Shown here in pieces: positions 33,417 to 46,020 of a stretch of 64,000 nt of DNA; the first letter of the stretch is position 1; each line of letters opens with the position of its first letter. Under the pieces are notes generated by a model. That model had not been told where the DNA came from. It worked only from the letters and a program-made list of their open reading frames with translations, and did not search any database. This DNA comes from Mucor racemosus (taxonomy: Eukaryota > Mucoromycota > Mucoromycetes > Mucorales > Mucoraceae), in contig JAPEHQ010000019.1 of NCBI GenBank assembly GCA_027405735.1, positions 687,001 through 751,000 on the forward strand. Reading direction: 5' to 3'. Both the position numbers and the translations under genes were made by a program.

Positions 33417-34311
33417 GGAATAATGATCTGCACAGATGGGCAGAATAAAAAACTTTGTGCAGATCAGGCAGCCCGGATGAGCAGAGCAATGAGATCAAGG
33501 TTTTTTAGTCAATTTATTAAAGTATATTCAATCATAATATAATTAATAGCGAAGATAATTTGAACGATTTAAAACAGATGTGAGTTAGTCTGATTCAACA
33601 AAATTGCCTTATTGACGAGATATATCAATTTGAAATTTGGGGTTTGAAAAAGTTCTGCTCATGTTTTTCTTTCGGGGACCAAATGGGAACAACAACAACA
33701 ACTTGTTTGGCAACGCTAAAAGTATTTATGTCTTTGTAAATTCCTATTTGTAAAACACAAAATCTTTTTTCTTCCCTACTCTTTCATCAGCTCTTTTATT
33801 TACGTTTAAAGCTGCAACAAAAAGACTAATATTTTTTTTTATAAACTGAAATCAAGTAGCAGGTACAACTACATGTTTTTCTTATTCTTTATTTGGAAAT
33901 AAATTACTAACTGTTAATGTTAGTGCACGTTATAATATTTTTTGCGAACAAAAAAAGCACCCAAGATTTAGTCATTTTGTTCTATCATCTACGTTATAAT
34001 CAATGCTTTTTTGGTCTAAAGTCGATATCTACCTGCAGAAAAACTGATGATTATAACAGTATGATGTATAGTATTGACTTGATTTGAATGAATGAATAAA
34101 CTCATGTTAGTCTATTTAGTTTCTAAAAAGCATTTATTTCTAATTAGTGGCCAACAGCTAAGAAGAGGAAAACAAAGTTTTTCTTGTATATCACTACCAA
34201 CTATCAAAGGCAAACTATAATTATTACTTATTATATTAGCTTGTTGTTAATAATTGATTTTATTAATAAATCAATTTTCATAGCTCAAAAGTAAGTTTGT
34301 TCTGGTAAAGC

Positions 34312-35580
34312 ATTGAATAAATTGGCTTGGGACAAAGAGGGTAATAAAAAAGTGGCAATAGGTCTCAGTGATGGCCATGTTTATGTTTATTATATTGGAG
34401 AGGTAAGACTAAAACTTAATGTAAATTACCTCTGGCGCATTAATTATCAAGTAAGATTATATTATCATTAAATAAACTACCACACAATATTAACGTATGT
34501 AAACATTTACAGTAATAAGCTTGATGCAAGTGGGTATAACATCGTAAATTCTTGAAAAAGTTCTAGAGTATTATAAAATCTCTTATTTTTAAGACTTACA
34601 AGGCTTATAAGAGGAATATTAATTTAAAAAATTATTTTTGTCCAGATCATCAATTTTGACATTTTTTAAATTTTTTTTCTAGTTTTGCAAATCTAGAGTT
34701 AATTATACTACCAATTATAAAAACAAAAAATGTACAAATATACAGAATTTAATGCTCTATTTGCTCAATAAAAAATATACAATATTTTTATTGTAAAATA
34801 TCACATGAAAATCCTTTAACCAAAAAACCGTTTTTCGGACAAAAGTACAAATTTTCATTACTTAACATTTAATATTAAGTCTTTATAAAATGTGTATTAG
34901 TCATGGCTACAATTTTCTCTCACAATGTAGTATATTTAAACGTCGATTTTGGTATCAAAATTTGATTTTTCTGTTTTTTGATCAAAATCATGAGTGTTGG
35001 TAAGGATAAAATGAGTCACCAAAAATGTCTGCTATAAAAACTGAATTTTCAGACCGTACGTGGTTAAACATACGAAGAGTTATAAAAGAACTGCTTTTTT
35101 ATTTAAAACTTAGACATACCATAATATAAGAGAAGACTTAGCCGTTCAATCTTGCTATGCTCAATTACGGCGTCGCTCTACGGGCTCGTTTTTGCAATTT
35201 TTTAATAAATGTATGATATAACACACGGTTTTTCTAGTAGAAAATTTTATGTTTCTATTATAGTAACAGATATTGCCTATTTTGCTTATAGTTTATAGTT
35301 CAGGCGCTGTAATGCTGCTTTTACATTGGCTAAAATGTGCAATTTAGCAGAAGAGTTTTAAATGCGCTAAATATGTAAAGCTTTGAAAATTCTTTTCTAC
35401 GTGTGTAGTTTCTCTCTTTTTGTTTTCATATTCCAAGGATATATTCACTGTTTAATAAGGAATATCAGACTATCAAGCTGGTATTCTTTTCTTTTATCTG
35501 AATACGCATGCTAACATACGAGATTAATGTTTTTAATATAGGTAGCAGCCGTTATATTAGAGACTGATATTTTCATTTAA
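34312..35580 (+). pseudogene. Dynein intermediate chain-like C-terminal exons (copy 2)
   Basis: The first exon (34312-34402) reads NKLAWDKEGNKKVAIGLSDG followed by HVYVYYIGE, ending at a GTAAG donor. The second (35542-35580) reads VAAVILETDIFI and stop. Compared with copy 1, the AIGLSDGHVYVY segment looks closer to an intact dynein intermediate chain. However, the acceptor AG has changed (AAAGCAT) and DVGE has become YIGE. The two copies have therefore decayed independently from a better-preserved source. Confidence 0.5.
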
Positions 35581-35607
35581 CCGCATTTTAGGATCAAATA
35601 TCATTAT

Positions 35608-37333
35608 TTTGTTTTATTCCACCTACTAGTATCATACATTATCACCATCTACAATATCAGTACATCTTACAATCTATTGACTACGACATGTATTGAAGTG
35701 CAAGTCTTGATATCGGATATAAGAAACTCCTAGCGTATCAAGTTTAATCCAGTAATTACCAAGAACGCTTTGACCTCAATTATGACACCACATTATTTCA
35801 TCCCAGCAGTTAACCAATCAAGTAGTTATCAAATCAACATCCAAGCATATTTAGCGCAGCATTGAAACAAGACAACTCACAAGCTCTGCAAGAACGGTTA
35901 AATTATGATTGATCCATTTCAATTCATAGATTACTATCAAACAGATCCAATGATTCAATAGTGCCTTAAATTACATCTCAGGATCTCAATGTCAAATCAA
36001 TATAAAAGGCCATACTTTTACATCTAAACATCTAAATAAACGATATCTTGTTTTTATTATACAGTTAAAGAACTGATTAATTACTCATTCTTTTATAATT
36101 GTATTTTTTTTAAGTACTATTTATCAATCCTGAAAATATACGACACTAGTGGTTATGTATGACATTTAGTATGAGTTACTAAATGTCATGCCATGTTGGA
36201 TTTCAATAGTTGTTCCTGGATTTCTACATCTGGGTAAACTTCTGATATATCAGCGAGCTTTATTTTGCCTTTCCAGTGACAAATATCTAAAGTAAAGCAA
36301 ACTTATGAATGTCTATTGACAATTATTTAAAGTAATAAAGTCATATCATTTACTAATTATGATTTAAATTTGAACTTTTTGAAAAGAAGTCAAAAACTCG
36401 GCTTGTTGTGGCGAGCTTTGGTCAAGCTCGTCCTAGGCTCGGCTCGTGTTTTATACTTACTCATGAGATCTGCCCCACCAGCAGGTTTCCACTTCAAAGG
36501 TAGATTAAAATCTTCTGCAGTAAATGAAAAAGTTATTTACTAAAATAAAAAAATATAAAAAATAAAAGCGGTAGAAATACAATTATAATCAGCTAAAGTT
36601 TTTATTACAAAAAATTTCTAAAGAGTTAAAATAATTGAAAAGTATGAGGGTATTTATAGTGGTTTGGAGAACTTGGATACCATCAGATTTGAATGGATGT
36701 ATATTTAGTAATCTTCCAGTTTTGAGTACATTGTTATTGATTTGATATTTTAAGGGGTAAATTGTGTAGAGCATTGACCATAAGGGATTGTATGTCAAGT
36801 GTGACAATATCGACCTTTTGGGAAATGGTTGTTTGCTTATTTCTGTTATATCTATCTTATGTAGCCTTGATTTTTAAGGGGTAGTTTTTGTATGCTTGAA
36901 TCTTATTTATATTGATAGTGCAACTTCGATATAGATGAGTAGTTGACTAAATTGATATCTTTGTTTATTATCATTATTGATTTGGATAGAATCCTGTTTT
37001 AATAGATATATGTCATTTGTGTAATTGATTGCGCCGTGATCAAGGGTGCTATCATCTACACGACATGTATGGTTCAAAAAGGTATTTCATATTTTTAGCA
37101 TGCGTTTGTTATTGTGTTCAATTGAAGCGTTTGTTTATTATTGTTGTTCACATTTCAAGTGGCATCATATCTTATGAGCGACACTTGGAATTTAGGTTGT
37201 TTTATTTTTATCAAGCGTTTTTAGTATGTAATTCCACAATTCCACCGCACCTTCAACATCAACGACCATAGCTGAGTGAATTTTTTAAGCAATCTAGGTT
37301 TGTTTTCAATCAAGATTAATTTTTTAACTTACA
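35608..37333. other. Repeat-derived intergenic region, LTR-like segments
   Basis: No host gene is supported. An LTR-like order of signals (ATATAAAAGG near 36000, AATAAACG near 36035) precedes the hairpin segment shared with 2060-2153. A second set lies on the minus strand at 36807-36590: TGTCACACTTG start, CTATAAATACC promoter, AATAAAAAC signal. Matching ends with target duplications could not be found for either. Near 36390-36445 there are further GCTCG-rich words. Confidence 0.35.
36160..36188. repeat. Perfect 12-bp hairpin in inverted repeat copy 2
   Basis: The same 12-5-12 hairpin as at 2113-2141 (TGACATTTAGTA, loop TGAGT, TACTAAATGTCA), inside about 90 bp of sequence shared with 2060-2153 in the opposite orientation. 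Confidence 0.85.
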
Positions 37334-37364
37334 GTGTTGAGTAGACATATTGCTAAGTGGAAAG

Positions 37365-38262
37365 AGATTGACTGTTGTACAACTATCACCTTCTACTATC
37401 TACAGACACCACATCTAGTTACACTCTATGAATCTCATTATGTAAGCTCGGTTACCGGAGTAACAACTATATCAGCATATCTATGGTTTCGAAATCTATC
37501 AAGAATGAAGCATATCAACTAATAGCCTGTATGAACACAATGTATTAACGAATGCTATATCTAGTAATTTATACTGTCACTTCGAGCAGTCCTTATCTAC
37601 TAAACTGTCATTTAGTATGTAAACCGTAAACCCCATCTCATGAATAAGAGAATAAGGATCAGTTTTAGTTTGGATCTCTTAGTTTGGCTCACAGTTGGAA
37701 AGCTGACAGATATCAAGTGTTTACTTTGTTTTATTATTTTTGATTATTCTAGCATATCAGATATATGTTAGAATAAAACATTAACCGTTAAAAAAAAATT
37801 TTTTTTTTACCTCTGAATCACTGCAAATTTAAAGTGAGGTTTATATCGCAAAAGGTGACAGAAATGCAATATGTGATGAGTTGTTTTTCCGGTCTAATTA
37901 AGCTGATTACTACCTCTTATTCAGATACATATTTATTGTTTTATGCTGTAATCAGTCCAGAAGGTGTAGTTATGGATAATGCGCCGATCCACAGCTATGG
38001 CCTTGTTAATCCTATAATTACCGAAAGAGGATATATACCTGTATACCTCCCGCCCTATTCCCCTGAGCTGAACTCTATTGAGCAATTTTGAAAATTCTTA
38101 AAAGACAGAGTTATAACAAGTCAATTGAAAGATGTAGAAGCTCTCGCTTCAGGGATTATTGAACGTTTCCTAAGCCATCCTCGAAATAAAACGAATAACA
38201 TTGCAAAAAATATTTTATTAGAAAGAAACCCTTCAAATAAGAATGCGACATCTTTTTTCTGA
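37365..38262 (+). pseudogene. Tc1/mariner-like transposase remnant (copy 2)
   Basis: From about 37948 the frame reads ISPEGVVMDNAPIHSYGLVN, then RGYIPVYLPPYSPELNSIEQ, then KFLKDRV. This is the DDE_3-type catalytic core of Tc1/mariner transposases; the Asp of MDNAP and the Glu of IEQF are separated by 34 residues (D34E). A TGA at 38089 replaces the Trp codon expected after IEQF; the frame then stays open to a stop at 38260. The first catalytic Asp and the DNA-binding domain were not found. The segment is homologous, in reverse, to 29550-30305. Inactive. Confidence 0.75.
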
Positions 38263-39922
38263 GAAGGGCGATACTTTTTTTTTCAATGTATGCGACACTT
38301 TTTTCGATGATTTAGTTCAATTATGCGACACACTTTTTTTTTAATAGTACAACATCTTATTTTTTTATAGTGCGATATCATTTTGGCGAACACTGTATGT
38401 CAAGCTCAATAAAAATTAGTAGCTTATCTCACATATTTTCTAAATTGTTATGAATTTAATATCGATCGAGGAAGTATTCATTCCATTTGAAACCGGTTTC
38501 GACTAGCAAATGTCGCATTAATGGTTACTCACCCAGAATTGCTGTGCGAAATTCCAATTAAGCGGCATTTAAATCGGATTAAAGCTGTGAAATGCAAAAA
38601 AGCCAAAGAATAAAATCAATAATTTCAAATTTATGCGACAAACCATATAGTAATAAACTGTAGAAGCTTAATTGATAATTGTAGTCTTTATAATTTTGAG
38701 TTGTCTGGTATTACTTGATTAATTTTTTTTTCGAAAAAGGCTCACAATCTCTTCAAACCGGCCAAGATTGGATAGGGGTTGAGGTAAAAAAACATGGTTA
38801 CATTTTATAATCTTCATTACTCCATCAAAAATTATTATTTTTTGAAAAGCTAAAAGCCAGACTGTATATACTATGGTTGAATTTATGTTTAATCAAAGCC
38901 TCGTTTTACATTATGAAATTAGCTGAAGAGGAATCAAAAATATTTGCGTTTTTTCGGTTTTTTTTGGGCTTTAATGTTTGAAAAAGGAGATGGCTCTCCA
39001 AGTGTTTAATAAATTATGTGTCCACAACTATAATACACAACTTTAATTACATTAATAGTCAAATTTTACCTAATAAAATCAATAGTTATGCTTGATTTTC
39101 TGAGGTTTTTGAGAATTTTTAAATGGCCATATATCGGCACAAAAAATAGCTAAAAATATATGACTAACACTGTCGTGATTGCAGCAGAAATTTCTATTAT
39201 AATTCATCTTAACCCAATTTTCGATGGTGCTTTCCTGCAAAATGTGGGAGATCTGATTTTTTTGAAAAAAAAAAATACAAAAAAAAACTGGAATGTAACT
39301 TTTTTTTCAGTCCCTGCATTTTTTTTCCGATTTTCTTCTCCCACTTGTCAGCAATGATTGTTCACCCTTTAAATGGACTTGAGTTGTCTCAAATGGCTTT
39401 GATTCTTGAATTGATAAAAGAAATAACTAATTGGCTGAGTATTCAATACAATCGTATACAAAGTTTACTAGATAAAATTATTTTAAATAAAATAAGGGCC
39501 TTTGCTTTGGTTTGGGCGACTTTCCTTTTTGATTTCTACATTGTCGTCTCGTTTTTATTCAAGGCATCTTGATATTTTGAACCCTGCATGATGGACAAGA
39601 ACGTCATGTAAATTCTCAGCTATTCAAAAATATTTCTCAATATTTTAGAAAATATATTATACGTTTCAGGGCATTTATATGTATCAGAGACTGGAGTTGA
39701 AGTATATCAGAATCCTTCGAAAATAAGCATTTACTGTAATAAAAAAAAGACTCAAAATGAACAGTTTTTAAACATTTCATAGCATACAAAAAGTACAAAT
39801 ATGTTCTTGGGGTGCTAAATTCCAGAATGTTATCTTTATTTGACTTTTTTTTTATTATTCTTTTACTGAAAATCAATTCTTTAAATCTTTGCATAGGGTG
39901 TCTCGGCTTGGATTTCCTCCAA
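38263..39922. other. AT-rich intergenic region
   Basis: No gene is supported. The first 140 bp carry repeated GCGACA/GCGATA words (TATGCGACACTTTTTTCGA, TATGCGACACACTTTT), probably the 3' end of the Tc1-like element. Open frames at 39160-39357, 39345-39572 (+) and 39637-39894 (-) show no domain. Confidence 0.35.
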
Positions 39923-42661
39923 TTAGTAACAGTTAATATCCTTTAATGTCAACCGCTCTTGAGTTTGAAGTAACACATCTGTTCTGTCATCATATTTTGA
40001 AGTTTGACGGGAAATATTTAGATAAGAAATATCAAATTTAACAGACGATGAATAATTTTGAGGGTAAATCCTAATTGTAAATTTGGATGGGGTATTTCCT
40101 CTTGTACCAGAAGGAAAGTATTCTGGGAGCAAATTTGTAGGTCCAGAACTGTTTTTTGAAACATCCCACGTTAAGATATCTGAAAGAGAATATAGTAAGA
40201 TACATTTTACATGAAATTAATGCAATAAAATGTATATACCTATTCTAAGATTGGTACATGGAGCGCTTATAAATGTTATGTGCAATCCGTCAAACGGTAT
40301 AGTATCTTCCCTATCTAGAATAACATATCCATAATCTTCAATTTTTCTGTATGAATTCCCTTCATCTAAATAAATATTATTGTTTGATTTTCCTGGATCT
40401 AAGGCATTGGCATTAAATCTGACGAGATAGCTGCAGCTCGATACTTGCGAAAATTTGCTTTTCTCCAAGAGTATGCTTGATCCACCTCTACCTATCCAAC
40501 TCCCCAAGAAATTACAGGCAAACAATTCGGCTTTGTTTAAAAATACGGCAGTTTTTCTTCTGTGTACCTGCAAACAGGTGAGTAAGTTTTCCCTTAGAAA
40601 TTTATCCGAATAAAACTGCATGCATGAATTATTGATTGCCTTAAAACTATGAATAATCAATAGGGCGGATATCTCATAGAGTCCAAAAAAGTCATTGGAA
40701 GTCAAGATAGATACAATCATGCTAGCATTCTCACCCACAGCAGGTTTTAAGCCTATTTCAATGAGCGTTTGAATAGATAGACTGAGAGTACAGCTGCAAT
40801 TATCGTGGATTGAGATGTAATAGGTTTCTTTTTCCGTTGACATGTCTTCATCCAAGAGCTATGAAAACAACTGTAAATGCTAATAATGCTTAACAAGAAT
40901 ATTTGTATTTACCCATGCTTTAACTAATTCATTCAAATTCTTATCAAATTGGCGATAGCATTGAAAATTTAACCCCTTTTTGAAATGATCTTGACAACGT
41001 TTGTTTGTGATATATCCCTTACTTTCTTCGACATCGAGCGTTTGCAAATGAACCAATATTCTATTACAAACCAAGCTAACCAGAGTTTCCATGTCAACTG
41101 TTCGCTCTTGAACAGTAAATGTAGACTTCTGAGCAACACCTTGGAGGGAAGATACTTGTATAACTTTATTCAAAATAATTTTGATATTGTCTTTGTGAAT
41201 ATATGCTTGCACATAAAATGAATTGGGCGGAAGTAGATCTATTTTTTCTGTCTTGTTGAGTGTTGAAACTATGTTATTGTCATTTGTATTGTTTATGATT
41301 ATAGGTGGCAAAAACATATTTGACATTTGAATCATTGTATACGGCTTATGAACTACTCCTCTGCAAAGATCATCTGTGTAAAACTTATCAAAACCATCAC
41401 CTGCATCAACTATACCCTTATTGATCAAAGTATCTTGGATAATTTTGTTACAAGCCCAATTTTTGAAACTGGCTAAATCTTCATGAGCATATAATACTAT
41501 ATCATGTATTCCATCTGGCGAGCCCTTGTTAGGAGTTAATCGAGTTTTCTCTTTTTCAACAAAATCGCATATCTGATTTAGAAACAATTCAACCCTTGCA
41601 TCTTTTAAAATTTCTGCCATAAAATTGCTGCAGTTCCAATGCTGTATATACTTTTTTACTTGTTTCTGGTCTAGATCTTTGTGAATATCTACGTGTAAAG
41701 ACAAACCGGCAGTACCTTGATTTTCTTTGGACTGTATATATAATGAATTAATAATTATACTCACCAGTTAAAACATGAGAATAATACATTACATCGCGGT
41801 AAATACCGTCAAGTGCGTTCATAATTCCCTTGATAACGTCTATTTTTTCCAAGACTTCAGGACCATTTGTGGGTGCTGTCTCAACGTCTGTCAAAAACAA
41901 ATGCTCTGGAAACATCTGGTCCACTTTATCAAAAATTATGTTTCTCAAGTATGGCAAAGTGAATACTTTATCACTTTTAATAACTGGTGTAAGCAAAAGA
42001 TCTCCAGAAGCTAATTTCATAGAAACTGCACTCAATTCCTTGGAATTCAGCATTACAAAGTGAATGATGTGAACGAGAATCTGTTCTGAGTTATTTTTAT
42101 CTTCTTCCATATAAAAAAGCATATACTTTCTTTCTCTTTCAAACTTCTTCTTGCCAGATACATGTAAAGAGTAAATGAGACAATCTATAAAAGGTGTAAA
42201 AATCAAATGGTTTTCCTGGTCAGTGATCCATTCAGCCTTTGATAAAAGCGAGCGTAAACCGTCTTTATATATATTCTCGTTCCAATCGAGTAAAGTAACT
42301 ATATTGAATTGAGTTTTCTGGAAGCTGGTGTTTGTCCCTATGAGCAATCTCTCTTTTATTTCCTTCATGTAATCAATAATAGCGAATAGCGTGTAACTTT
42401 CTTCTGTAGTTAGATCATCATCTTGCTTAATATATAACTCAAAATATTTTTGAAAAAGATCTTTAACCTCGACTTTTTCATCTATAAGGTCGTCAGCTCT
42501 GAGGAACTATACACAAAAAGTTGATGATTTATGAATTATCAGCATTTATATTAGCATTAGGATTCAATAAAATTTAACAAATCATACCGTGGTGGATTTT
42601 GCTCTAACCATCGAATGATTTGAAATTCGATGAATTCTAATACCTCCATCACCAGTTACAT
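39923..42661 (-). CDS. Uncharacterised protein, about 820 aa, maybe 5'-incomplete
   Basis: Five exons with phases that close: 42588-42611 (extendable upstream to 42661), 41765-42506, 40913-41724, 40240-40858 and 39923-40179. Starting at the ATG at 42611 gives about 817 aa. The upstream part of exon 1 stays in frame (VTGDGGIRIHRISNHS) to a possible acceptor, suggesting the true N-terminus lies in an exon I could not find, or was lost. No signal peptide or membrane span is evident. Segments such as DNCSCTLSLSIQTLIEIGLK recall a large Mucoromycota family of divergent Hsp70/actin-like ATPase proteins, but the phosphate-binding loops are not visible. Function unknown. Confidence 0.6.
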
Positions 42662-43352
42662 CTAACGAATAGATATATAAAAGTAGAAAAATGGTATGTG
42701 AATAAATATTCAATTCGCATTACAAGCTCATTTTCATATTATTGATTCTATAAACCATCATACCACCTACATATACAAAGTATACACTCATATTCAGCAT
42801 AACGATATACTACATTCATATTATGATAATATATAATAGAATAGGTTGAAGAAAAAACAATGCGAAGCGTGTTCCCTCCCTTGAGTCTCAAAAAGTATTG
42901 CTATGTATTATATAAATGTGTTTGTCGCACAGCACAAATACCGTGTTACAGGAAATTCTCGGCTAAGTATGTGTGGGTTGTATAAGCCCATGTCTTTTCT
43001 GCTGTCATGCTCATTAGAATGAAAAAGAAAGAGAACCCGTTTATTAAATATTTATTCTTCTGAGCGCATCTAAATTGTAGTATCTGCTGGTTTTTTTGAG
43101 TGGCAATGTACGACAATGAATGGAACTCCTCAAAAATTATAATAAGGTATTTAGTATACAAATTATGCTAAATCCTATGCAACGTAGTAGCTTATCAAAT
43201 GTTCGAAGAAATTCATACTTTAGTGCATACCGAAACTTGATTAATAAAAAAGGATGAGAATACATACCAAAAAGAGAAGGTAAGATAAAAAAGGATTAAA
43301 GCAGCAGAGTTAATATATGTTAAAGTAAAAATAATTCATAAGCTAGTATACC
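42662..43352. other. Intergenic between unknown gene and decayed ORF
   Basis: AT-rich. The minus-strand frame at 42946-43161 has no recognisable content. An upstream exon or promoter for the 39.9-42.7 kb gene would be expected here but was not identified. Confidence 0.35.
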
Positions 43353-43990
43353 TTAAGTATTAAACTCATCGAGCTCCAGCCGTGCTATGCTTCTTGTAAG
43401 GAAGGCATTGGCGATATTGGTGAAGTCGGTGTGATAGTGACCGACGCTAGGATTGGATGGAGGGAAGGGAATACCAAGTGCAAGGTACGATAAGCCTGAA
43501 AAGCCAATTGCAAGAAAAGATATGGCATTTCTCCCTTTGTGGGAGATGCCTGATTTGACCAAGATGCATGCTGGATTTGTGCAAACAGATATTCCATTAT
43601 TGGTCTGCAATGTATTATCAACAATATGTACAGGATGAGTAGTTTGATGGAAACAATAAATACAGGTTTGTGATATATTAAACTCATTTGTAATAATTGT
43701 TGAGATGTATCTTGAGCGGTTATGAGGTTTCCATTTGCCGCCGTATTTTTTGAACCCTTTGATTCGTGATCCAACTGAGTATCCTCCATCACCAACAAAT
43801 GCAATGGTGTTGCTTCTTTGGCCTTGATTGATAAACCTTCGTTCATTGAAATAAACTTACTTCTGTTGATTCCTTATTGGGATATCTTAATTGGTGAAGC
43901 TATTGACGTCTTTTCTGTAATTCGCTTTTGATACGAGCTATGTCCTTGTTCAACAATCTTCATCTTTGCTTTTCTTCAATCTAGAACCGA
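43353..43990 (-). pseudogene. Decayed ORF with zinc-ribbon end, Fanzor/TnpB-like
   Basis: On the minus strand, 43859-43353 is one open frame of about 168 codons. It contains NTIAFVGDGGYSVGSRIKG, a Thr/Ile-rich strand, CIYC, CTNPAC and then SHKGRNAISFLAIG. Paired Cys motifs (C-x2-C and C-x4-C) followed by a [H/K]xRx[A]-type motif resemble the RuvC-III/zinc-ribbon end of TnpB and Fanzor nucleases, where this motif is usually RDxNAA. Here Asn stands where the catalytic Asp would be. Upstream (43870-43985) a helical segment (LNKDIARIKSELQKRR) in another frame contains two stop codons and ends near a GTAAGT. No TIRs were found. The family call is inference from motif order. Confidence 0.4.
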
Positions 43991-44399
43991 GATTCTTAAG
44001 AAAATATATACTTCAACCAAGTTTTATGAGAATTTATATTCGTATTATCCCACTTTATAGTTGATGTCCATGAGAAAATTATAATTAAATCAAGTTTATA
44101 CTCTATGTTCATGGCTAGATACAGAGGCAGTTTTTTTTTATAAGATCGGAAAGAGTATTTATAGCAATGTACTAACCTTTTCTTTTCTATAATTCTTTAT
44201 ATGCATCCTTCTTTGTTGTTGATTTCATTTATATCTTTTTTACTTGGATTTTAATTTTTGCTTATATTCTAATTTTTTAATATTTGAAAACCGGGATACT
44301 TTTACATCTGTCTCTGCATAATTTTTAGTATAAGCGATCTCAAGCCAGTATCATTCAACTTTTTTATTTCCATATTAAGAAATGAGTTTTTATTTTTCG

Positions 44400-45485
44400 A
44401 CTTGGAATACTGTATAAAACTATTGCTTTTTCCTAAATATCGGGTCGAAGTTTTTATTCCTGCCCAACTTTTTTTCAACCAAATAATACCAAGAAAAAAT
44501 TACATGCCAATGTACCTGAGATGTTCATCTTTAATTCAAAAACAAGTATCCAAAAATATCCTATTTTTTTGCTGTTGGTATGAATTTTTCAGTGCTAATG
44601 TTTCAGATTTCTACGGGTACATCAATGCTAAAGCTAAAACCTTTGAACCTTCATATCTCTACAAAATATTAAGCTATACTAACACTTTTAAATAATAAAA
44701 TGTACTTTTTTTGAAGCACTCTATAACATATTTTAGTATGAAAAAATTGCGAGCACTTTTATTTTTTTCATTTTTTTTGGCATTTTTGTAGTAGATTTCA
44801 ATATTTGTTAAATTGAACAGCATTTTTTTTACATTCTTGTCATCTAGCTAGTTGAGCTCTCTTGGATCCAATTTAGAGTTTTTCAAAATATTGATTTTTC
44901 GTGGAGATATCCTAAAAAATGTGTACAAAAAGGTACCTCCATTTCTAGCTTCCATTTTTCCCTTATATACCCTCATCCCAAATTCTGAATCTGAAAAAAA
45001 TTTGGACAAAAATTTTGTTTTCTCTACGAAAAATGTAGCTAGAAAATTTTACAATAGCTCGATCGATAGATAATGTTTTTGCGCATTATCTCCATTAATT
45101 ATATTTTAAATATGCTTATAAAAAGTGATGTCTATCTTCAAAAAACCTCCAAAATTTCAATTGCATTTTACGCAAAATTTAATGTAAAATGTTTATCTAA
45201 ATTTTATTTAGATGGATGCAGAATCCAAAACTGTACAAAAGCTATTTAGTATACTAGGTCGACTTACTTTGCAGTTCATGAGCATTTAAACAATTTTGTT
45301 TTATTCATCATTTTTTGTCCATTTTTTAAAATAAATTTTGGAATCCAGTTACCATAAGCTGTAAGCTGTGATATCGACTATTATTTTGATTATCTCGATG
45401 AAAAATCAATATTTTTGGCTGAAACAAAAAATACAGAGTAGCTTGTATTTGGATCTGTCTTGTGAATATGAAAAATTAATGTCTC
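44400..45485 (-). repeat. 1-kb dispersed repeat, family C (copy 2)
   Basis: Reverse-oriented copy of 20158-21200. The central block is again open on both strands, though the frame homologous to copy 1 is shorter. Divergence from the other copies is spread evenly along its length. Confidence 0.7.
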
Positions 45486-45771
45486 AATTTAGGTATTTAA
45501 TTTTTTACAATCAATATTAGGTCAATTTATGGCCAACGTTATGCCAATGCGCTTATATTCTGATGTTAATTTTTCTATATTCGGACATATATCAATGGAT
45601 CATAGAGGGAAGGTACATTCTCTTTGATTATTTGATGTAATTTGGCATGATATTGGGCAAAAAATTTGACAATCATTTGAAAACCATCTGAAACCTTCTC
45701 TTTATAACAGTAAAAAGCCGACAATAAAAATTCTATCTCGGCGAATTTCGAACCTAATAATTGTCAACTTC

Positions 45772-46020
45772 ATATGAGAGTAGGTATACATCTTTGGCGC
45801 GATGGTCTGAAAAGGAAACTTTCACAACCTATTGTGTGTAGAGAAAATCATTGCCAAAGTACACATATATCTTACTGCGCAGTTTTATGGAAAACAATTA
45901 AATATGATCTCTAGGAATACTAATCCAAGTAATCTACCACTCTTCATGAACATAGGTATGGATAGGCACTACAAGTGTTCCAGATACCAGCTTCCATGAA
46001 TCGTTGTGTATTCGGTAAGT
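45772..46020 (-). pseudogene. Decayed coding repeat (copy 2), empty LTR site
   Basis: Homologous to 32404-33050 without the LTR. The coding strand reads GTLVVPIHTYVHEEW, a stop, then ITWISIP, and beyond the gap EVSFSDHRAKDVYLLS. The segment ACATCTTTGGCGCG marks the unoccupied site of the family A LTR. Confidence 0.4.

Larger units (their letters stand above)
33061..35607 (+). repeat. 2.5-kb dispersed repeat (copy 2) with dynein-like exons
   Basis: Collinear with 3065-5580 and in the same orientation. It carries a family B solo LTR at 33095-33416 near its left end and lacks the family C LTR of copy 1. Both copies end with ATCATTATTT. The invariant GC-richer island lies at 35137-35184. Confidence 0.75.

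Noticed and set aside
36590..36807. Minus-strand LTR starting TGTCACACTTG
   Set aside because: Promoter and polyadenylation-like signals are in LTR order, but no CA end with a matching 5-bp duplication could be located.
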